Shown here piece after piece: positions 5,522 through 9,866 of a stretch of 9,866 nt of DNA. The position numbers and the translations under genes are program-made. Each line of letters starts with the position of its first letter. Within the stretch, counting starts at the first letter, position 1. The notes beneath the pieces are model-generated. The model did not search any database. It saw only the letters and a program-made list of their open reading frames with translations, and was not told the DNA's origin. The stretch is taken from assembly GCA_003448685.1 (NCBI GenBank), contig DLXW01000241.1, positions 4,799 to 14,664 on the forward strand, given 5' to 3'. This DNA comes from Cyanothece sp. UBA12306. GTDB taxonomy: Bacteria > Cyanobacteriota > Cyanobacteriia > Cyanobacteriales > Microcystaceae.

Positions 5522-6580
5522 CTAAGGATAGAATGATAATTGAGGGAGTCCGAGGGTTTCTGACCAGCCCATCATCAGATTAAGACATTGTACCGCCTGT
5601 CCGGCCTGACCTTTCATTAAGTTATCAATAGCAGATAAAACGATTACGCGATCGGTACGGGGATCGGTTTCAACGCCAATGTAACAAAGATTTGTCCCCC
5701 AGGCCCATTTCGTTTGGGGATAAATCCCATGGGGCAAAATTTTGATAAAAGGAGAAGAACGATAAAACGCACTATAAATGGTCAAAATATCATCTCTAAC
5801 TAAACCAGGGTCACGCAAAGAAGCATAAACTGTAGAAAGAATTCCGCGCACCATTGGGATTAAATGAGGTGTAAACTGAACTTTAACTTCATGACCAGAC
5901 AAGTCTGAGCAAATTTGCTCGATTTCTGGGGTATGACGGTGTTTAGCTACTCCATAGGCCCCCAATGATCCCTCCGCTTCTGCGAGTAAGAGATTAATTT
6001 TTCCTTGACGACCTCCCCCTGATGTACCCGATTTAGCATCTATAATAGCCGTTTCTGGGAGAATTAACCCTTGTTTTAGTAAAGGAGCCAAGGCCATTAA
6101 ACTTGCTGTTGGATAACACCCTGGACAGCCAATTAATGAAGCCGATTGAATTTCAGAGCGATACAATTCGGGAAGACCATAAACAGCTTTAGCGGCTGTT
6201 TCTCCATCATTGCGCTCTTTACTGTACCATGTGGTATAGGTCTGTAAATCTCTAAAGCGATAGTCTGCTGATAAATCTAATACTTTACATCCTTTTGCGA
6301 TTAATTGAGGTGCCAGATCACAGGCCAGTCCGTTAGGGAGTCCTAAAAAAACTACTTGACAACGGGATGCTATTACCTCTAGATCAATCGGTTCGATGTT
6401 TAGGTTAACCAAATGGGACAAATGAGGATATAAATCCCAATAAGGTTTTCCCGCGCTTCCCTTGCCCCCAAGATAGGCGATTTCCATTTTAGGATGTTCG
6501 AGTAGCAACCTAACTAATTGTACTCCACCATAACCCGAAGCTCCTATAATTCCTACTGGTATCCGTTCTGACTCACCCAT
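5522..6580 (-). CDS. argC: N-acetyl-gamma-glutamyl-phosphate reductase
   Basis: 352 residues, the normal length for the long-form ArgC. It reduces N-acetyl-gamma-glutamyl phosphate to the semialdehyde with NADPH, the third step of arginine synthesis, in the cytoplasm. The Rossmann nucleotide loop is GASGYGG (13-19). The catalytic cysteine is Cys155 in IGCPGCYPT, followed by the substrate-site segments SGTSGGGR (184-191) and KHRHTPEI (213-220), whose histidine assists catalysis. ATG at 6580 is preceded by AGGA (plus-strand 6591-6594) at 10 bases, a slightly long but usable ribosome-site spacing. No other arg gene is nearby, as is usual in cyanobacteria, where arg genes are scattered. The gap to the upstream glycosyltransferase gene is 129 bp. 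No NtcA-type site (GTA-N8-TAC) was found there. Confidence 0.96.
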   Translation of the reverse strand: MGESERIPVGIIGASGYGGVQLVRLLLEHPKMEIAYLGGKGSAGKPYWDLYPHLSHLVNLNIEPIDLEVIASRCQVVFLGLPNGLACDLAPQLIAKGCKVLDLSADYRFRDLQTYTTWYSKERNDGETAAKAVYGLPELYRSEIQSASLIGCPGCYPTASLMALAPLLKQGLILPETAIIDAKSGTSGGGRQGKINLLLAEAEGSLGAYGVAKHRHTPEIEQICSDLSGHEVKVQFTPHLIPMVRGILSTVYASLRDPGLVRDDILTIYSAFYRSSPFIKILPHGIYPQTKWAWGTNLCYIGVETDPRTDRVIVLSAIDNLMKGQAGQAVQCLNLMMGWSETLGLPQLSFYP

Positions 6581-6709
6581 GAAGATTCATTCCTAAGTTA
6601 ACTTTAGATGTTCAAAGATCCACTGTGGCTGAATTCTAGTATTAAATGACCTGTTTGAATCGGAAATTTTGCTAAAGTCTTTTAATCACGGAATTATTAT
6701 ATGGCGCTA

Positions 6710-8017
6710 TTAAGTTAATTTAGCATTGTCGTTCAATTTCATAACTTCTGAGGGTTTAATCATCAAGGATAATATAAATATAGTACTAAGAAGAATAATT
6801 CCTAGATCTCCTGGTTGACGGAACCGCCAACTTCCCCAACTAATTAGAGCAACCCCTGAAACGAAGATAGGAAGAACCCAAAAGCGAGAAAGCTGTCTAA
6901 CATTCTGCCGAAACCGGATCATGGCTGCGATACTTAAAGCAAGTAAAGTCATAGTTGGAATACTTCCAAACAATGTTTGTTTATCGAGTTTTAAAGGATA
7001 AATTCCCCACATATAAAGTAACTTAGCAGATTCTAGGTAAAGTGCTGAGCCCGGATTCTGCCAAACCCAATTGAAGGTGCGTTTTTTGAGCAAAGCGTCT
7101 TGCTGAGCGTAAGGTAGTTTCAACTCTTCTTTATTAAGATACCCATTAGCTGAAATGGTAAGCCATTTTCCCGGACCAAACCAAGATTGCCGACCGCTTG
7201 GGGTAACAAATTCCTGATAGCCTTGTTCAATCAAGACTGGATTAAGACCACCTGCTATAGTTTCTCCTCCATTCGCACTTATTAAAATAGGAACTCCCGC
7301 ATTGGTAGTCATATAAATTGACCAAGGTAAAATAATTAGGCAACAACCTAACGCAAAGATAGCACAATGATTTAGAGCAGTTTTCCAGCGATTTTCTTCT
7401 AAAAAAATGATCAGTGCAGCAAAGGGAGTAAACAATAAATACATAGGACGAATTAACATACAAACTCCCAATAAAACTCCGCAAAGAATCCAGAGTCTCC
7501 AATTACCATCTAATTTATTTGTCAAAAGAGAACCACGAGGTAACAAAATAAGCAGAGTTATGAAAATAGGTAATACCGTTGTTTCACTGTAGAGTGAGTT
7601 GCCGTAATAAATATATGGGGGCCAGAAAATAATAAGCAATCCAACGAGCATTGCCACTAGATTGTTTCCTATGATGCGCCGCGCTAGAAGATACATCAAT
7701 GGTGCACTTAAGCTAAATATAATGACACAAAGTAATTGAACTCCTAGAAAGTTATCGAAAGTCATAAGTCGCAATATTGTCAATAAAATGACGTGTCCAA
7801 GAGTGCGTCGCGCATTGAACTCATAATTACCTTCTAATAGATTGCTTGATAATCGGTAGTATTCCTGTTCATCCGAGTCTAGTTGACTTGGGTTGGCTTT
7901 TAGTTCTAAGATTGTCAAACTAGCCCAAACTCTGATGACAATTGATAGTGTAAGTAAGAATAGAAATAGATATTTTGGTTGAAATAATTTGTTTAATATC
8001 TCTCTTATTGATGGCAT
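6710..8017 (-). CDS. Polytopic membrane glycosyltransferase of GT-C type (GT39/ArnT/PMT-like)
   Basis: 435 residues with roughly 10 hydrophobic segments. The first (about 16-34) is followed by an extra-cytoplasmic loop with LDSDEQEYYRLSSNLLEG (46-63). The acidic Asp47/Asp49/Glu50 cluster is the usual place of the catalytic/metal motif of GT-C enzymes, which move a sugar from a polyprenyl phosphate carrier onto a lipid, glycan or protein outside the inner membrane. Other family-like points are SLYSETTVLP (141-150, Glu145), LIRPMYLLF (188-196), a soluble segment ending in WQNPGSALYLESAKLLY (319-335), and SWRFRQPGD (396-404). Donor and acceptor are unknown. It has its own terminator-bounded space downstream of murA (113 bp), so operon membership is doubtful. 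ATG 8017 has a purine-rich AAAGAAAA before it. The superfamily is likely; the exact family and substrate are not determined. Confidence 0.75.
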   Translation of the reverse strand: MPSIREILNKLFQPKYLFLFLLTLSIVIRVWASLTILELKANPSQLDSDEQEYYRLSSNLLEGNYEFNARRTLGHVILLTILRLMTFDNFLGVQLLCVIIFSLSAPLMYLLARRIIGNNLVAMLVGLLIIFWPPYIYYGNSLYSETTVLPIFITLLILLPRGSLLTNKLDGNWRLWILCGVLLGVCMLIRPMYLLFTPFAALIIFLEENRWKTALNHCAIFALGCCLIILPWSIYMTTNAGVPILISANGGETIAGGLNPVLIEQGYQEFVTPSGRQSWFGPGKWLTISANGYLNKEELKLPYAQQDALLKKRTFNWVWQNPGSALYLESAKLLYMWGIYPLKLDKQTLFGSIPTMTLLALSIAAMIRFRQNVRQLSRFWVLPIFVSGVALISWGSWRFRQPGDLGIILLSTIFILSLMIKPSEVMKLNDNAKLT

Positions 8018-8068
8018 TTTTCTTTAAGGTTACATGAGAAGGAAATTTGATCTGATTTTACAAGTAAA

Positions 8069-8108
8069 ACTTCAAAAATTCAAGGGAAATTACTGAAGGT
8101 AATTTCCC
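8069..8108 (-). terminator. Intrinsic terminator after murA
   Basis: Reading the - strand, GGGAAATTAC, the loop CTTCA, and GTAATTTCCC form a perfect 10-bp stem (plus-strand arms 8084-8093 and 8099-8108), followed by TTGAATTTTTG. It begins 23 bases past the murA stop codon. Stem strength and the T-rich tail fit rho-independent termination and argue that the glycosyltransferase gene is transcribed separately. Confidence 0.75.
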
Positions 8109-8130
8109 CAACAAAATTAGGAATTATCGC

Positions 8131-9459
8131 CTAACTAGCTGAGATATACTCTTTAGTTTCTTCTCCTGAAAGAACATTCACCCGACGAATGTTAGCCCCT
8201 AATTTCCTTAGTTTTTCTTCCAAGTTGTCATAACCACGATCTAAGTGATGTAAACCTTGAACTATAGTCTTCCCTTGAGCCGCTAATCCTGCCAAAACTA
8301 ACGCCGCAGAAGCTCTCAAATCTGTAGCCATCACAGGCGCACCAGACAAGAAAGGAACCCCCCGAACTAACGCAATATTACCTTTAACTCGGATATCAGC
8401 CCCCATCCGCTGTAATTCTGCTACATGGCGTAGACGATTTTCAAAAACTGTTTCGCTGATGACGCTATTCCCTTCACTCAAAGTTAACAAGGCCATAAAC
8501 TGGGCTTGCATATCCGTGGGAAACCCTGGAAAAGGTAAGGTTTCGATATCTGTACCTCCTAATGGTGCAGGGATAACTCGTAAACGGTTAGGTCCGTCTA
8601 TCACCACTTTAGGTCCAATGGCCTGCAATTTGGCTATAGCAGAAGCTAAATGTTCAGGAACCACTGGAAATAAACTAATTTCTGACTGCGTAATCGCTCC
8701 AGCTACCAAGAAAGTTCCGGCTTCAATGCGATCGGGAATTACACTGTAATCAGTAGTATGAAGACGTTCGACACCAGAGATAGTAATAGTATTGGTTCCA
8801 GCGCCTTGAATCTTAGCCCCCATTGAGCAACAGAAATCAGCTAAATCAATGATTTCGGGTTCTTGGGCGGCATTTTCAATAATGGTTTCTCCCTCCGCTA
8901 GGGTAGCTGCCATCATGATGGTTTCGGTGGCTCCGACGCTAGGATAGTCTAAGTAAATTTTAGCCCCTTGTAAGCGCTTGCGATTTCCTTTAACGCAAGC
9001 ATGAACTTCACCGTGTTCAATGCGAACATCAGCACCCATAGCTTGTAATCCTCGCACATGGAGGTCAACTGGTCTAGCACCAATCGCACATCCACCAGGT
9101 AAAGGAACACGAGTTTCTCCTAAACGGGCTAATAATGGACCAATGACAAAGAAACTAGCGCGAAGTTGGGATACTAATTCATAGGATGGTTGGGATTTAC
9201 CAATATTTTGAGCATTTATGTCTAGAATATCGCCATTTCGTTCAATCTTAACCCCTAAAGCCCCTAGAACTTGGGTCATTCGGTTAATATCAACTAAGGA
9301 TGGTAAGTTTCTTAAGCGACAATCTTCAGGGCAAAGTAAAGAACCAGCCATTAAAGCTAAGGCTGAATTTTTTGCTCCACTGATGATAACTTCTCCTTTG
9401 AGGGGGGTTTGTCCCCAGATTTCTAAAATTGTTTGCTGTTCTTCACAATGAGCGGCCAT
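8131..9459 (-). CDS. murA: UDP-N-acetylglucosamine 1-carboxyvinyltransferase
   Basis: 442 residues. MurA transfers enolpyruvate from phosphoenolpyruvate to UDP-GlcNAc, the first committed step of peptidoglycan precursor synthesis, in the cytoplasm. The two inverse alpha/beta half-barrels are complete. Lys30-Asn31 in [14 protein letters not shown] match Lys22-Asn23 of the E. coli enzyme. Cys124 in [16 protein letters not shown] is the catalytic cysteine and target of fosfomycin (many resistant enzymes have Asp here). Arg129 follows; Asp316 in FPTDMQAQF corresponds to the catalytic aspartate; [13 protein letters not shown] (379-391) is the conserved C-terminal motif. ATG 9459 gives a short lead ([11 protein letters not shown]) before the conserved [11 protein letters not shown], as in other cyanobacterial MurA proteins; no Shine-Dalgarno sequence is seen. 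It is followed by a strong terminator and is divergent from the tRNA gene. Confidence 0.97.
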   Translation of the reverse strand: MAAHCEEQQTILEIWGQTPLKGEVIISGAKNSALALMAGSLLCPEDCRLRNLPSLVDINRMTQVLGALGVKIERNGDILDINAQNIGKSQPSYELVSQLRASFFVIGPLLARLGETRVPLPGGCAIGARPVDLHVRGLQAMGADVRIEHGEVHACVKGNRKRLQGAKIYLDYPSVGATETIMMAATLAEGETIIENAAQEPEIIDLADFCCSMGAKIQGAGTNTITISGVERLHTTDYSVIPDRIEAGTFLVAGAITQSEISLFPVVPEHLASAIAKLQAIGPKVVIDGPNRLRVIPAPLGGTDIETLPFPGFPTDMQAQFMALLTLSEGNSVISETVFENRLRHVAELQRMGADIRVKGNIALVRGVPFLSGAPVMATDLRASAALVLAGLAAQGKTIVQGLHHLDRGYDNLEEKLRKLGANIRRVNVLSGEETKEYISAS

Positions 9460-9837
9460 AGGCTTTGATATATTTAGATATTTTTATGGTGATTTTGTCC
9501 AAAAACTATAAAACGTTATAGTATTTTAGGTTAAATTCGCTTAACAATGTAACTCGAATACTCAAAAAAGTCTAGGTTAAGCTAAACTGAAATTTGCTAG
9601 TTGCATCAGGAGAAGTTAGATCAAAAATAAATTAAACTAGCTCCTTTGTTTGTCAAACTCTAATTAACGACTTTTATCTTGAATTTAACTCATCTTAGAT
9701 TCCATTATCCTCATTATTTATGATCAAATACCCTCTATCTGCTCCGAGTAAAAATAATCATTCGTTAACTTATCTTAAAACTAGGGTTGACTGAGTTAAA
9801 CTAATGAGCAAGAATAAGAAGTTGGGCATTTTAATGA
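9460..9837. other. 378-bp divergent intergenic region between murA and tRNA-Leu
   Basis: AT-rich spacer that must hold the murA promoter (left) and the tRNA promoter (right). On the murA side a small inverted repeat CTATAA-AACG-TTATAG (9506-9521) contains a possible - strand -10 box (TATAAC, plus-strand 9515-9520), but no good -35 box lies at proper distance. A 7-bp inverted repeat GCTAGTT/AACTAGC (9596-9602, 9635-9641) is separated by 32 bases and is not convincing. I see no supported gene in the region. Confidence 0.6.
9787..9815 (+). promoter_or_regulatory. Candidate tRNA-Leu promoter
   Basis: TTGACT (9787-9792, five of six to the -35 consensus), 17-bp spacer, AAGAAT (9810-9815, four of six to the -10 consensus). 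The start would fall near 9822, about 16 bases before the mature tRNA 5' end, a usual leader length for a tRNA precursor. Confidence 0.4.
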
Positions 9838-9866
9838 GCGGGACTGGCGGAATTGGTAGACGCGCT
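9838..9866 (+). tRNA. tRNA-Leu, 5' part, cut by the window edge
   Basis: The last 29 bases read as acceptor 5' strand GCGGGAC, then TG, D-stem GCG, the D-loop with AATTGGTAGA, D-stem CGC, and the start of the anticodon stem. The long D-loop with GGTAGACGC is typical of class II leucine tRNAs. The acceptor sequence differs from the cyanobacterial tRNA-Leu(UAA) that often carries a group I intron, so another isoacceptor is likely, but the anticodon lies beyond the edge and cannot be read. Confidence 0.85.

Noticed and set aside
6595..6604. 10-bp palindrome AAGTTAACTT upstream of argC as an operator
   Set aside because: Short and AT-rich, placed between the ribosome site and any promoter, with no matching known arginine or nitrogen regulator motif.
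7242..7592. Overlapping short frames on both strands within the glycosyltransferase gene
   Set aside because: The long hydrophobic frame has coherent GT-C features and the alternatives have none.
8459..8749. Antisense frame inside murA (also 9218-9451)
   Set aside because: It lies wholly opposite a well-conserved gene, and its product resembles no family.
9546..9553. Exact HLR1 half-site (GTTACATT on the - strand) upstream of murA
   Set aside because: The second half-site is missing at 2-base spacing on either side, and a single octamer is likely by chance in AT-rich DNA.
9720..9794. 24-residue + strand frame beginning MIKYPLSAPS
   Set aside because: No ribosome-binding site, and its end overlaps the -35 box of the likely tRNA promoter.
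9804..9866. Open frame starting ATG at 9804, reading MSKNKKLGILMSGTGGIGRR, with a faint resemblance to a PurN N-terminus
   Set aside because: From 9838 the bases match a leucine tRNA 5' half in acceptor, D-stem and D-loop, and a tRNA promoter lies upstream. The protein resemblance is superficial.

Overview
The window looks like part of the chromosome of an AT-rich, probably unicellular cyanobacterium. Four things support this: a cyanobacterial-type NDH-1 subunit (NdhD), three copies of the palindrome GCGATCGC (the HIP1 octamer), period-7 short tandem repeats between genes, and a glycoside hydrolase resembling the Nostoc debranching enzyme NPDE. I cannot fix the genus from sequence alone.

Layout. 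At the left edge, the 3' end of a family-5 ABC transporter solute-binding protein runs on the + strand (2-1054). It converges on six genes that all lie on the - strand. In their direction of transcription (right to left) these are murA (9459-8131), a GT-C membrane glycosyltransferase (8017-6710), argC (6580-5522), an NPDE-like GH13 enzyme (5315-3840), a small secreted two-cysteine protein (3749-3396) and ndhD (2819-1137). At the right edge the first 29 bases of a tRNA-Leu run on the + strand (9838-9866).

The six co-directional genes are separated by 90 to 576 bp and serve unrelated pathways: peptidoglycan precursor synthesis, surface glycosylation, arginine synthesis, glycogen or maltodextrin breakdown, and photosynthetic/respiratory electron transport. 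They look individually transcribed rather than one operon. A clear terminator hairpin follows murA, and ndhD has its own strong promoter.

The most informative non-coding stretch is 2820-3395. Next to ndhD is a near-consensus promoter (TTAACA, 18 bp, TATAAT). Its -35 overlaps a 15-of-16 match to the HLR1 site of the response regulator RpaB, and its -10 lies inside a perfect 8-bp inverted repeat. Farther out are a 16-bp palindrome, a perfect 22-bp-arm hairpin, and a compact repeat island. That island has heptamer arrays, two identical 31-bp hairpin modules and an 18-bp inverted repeat, and looks like a small non-autonomous element. Separate period-7 arrays also sit at the end of the ABC gene and directly against the start codon of the GH13 gene.

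I see no convincing new multi-gene system. The candidates worth follow-up are the ndhD control region, the repeat island, the heptamer array in the GH13 leader, and two poorly characterised short coding stretches (3396-3749 and 3282-3371).
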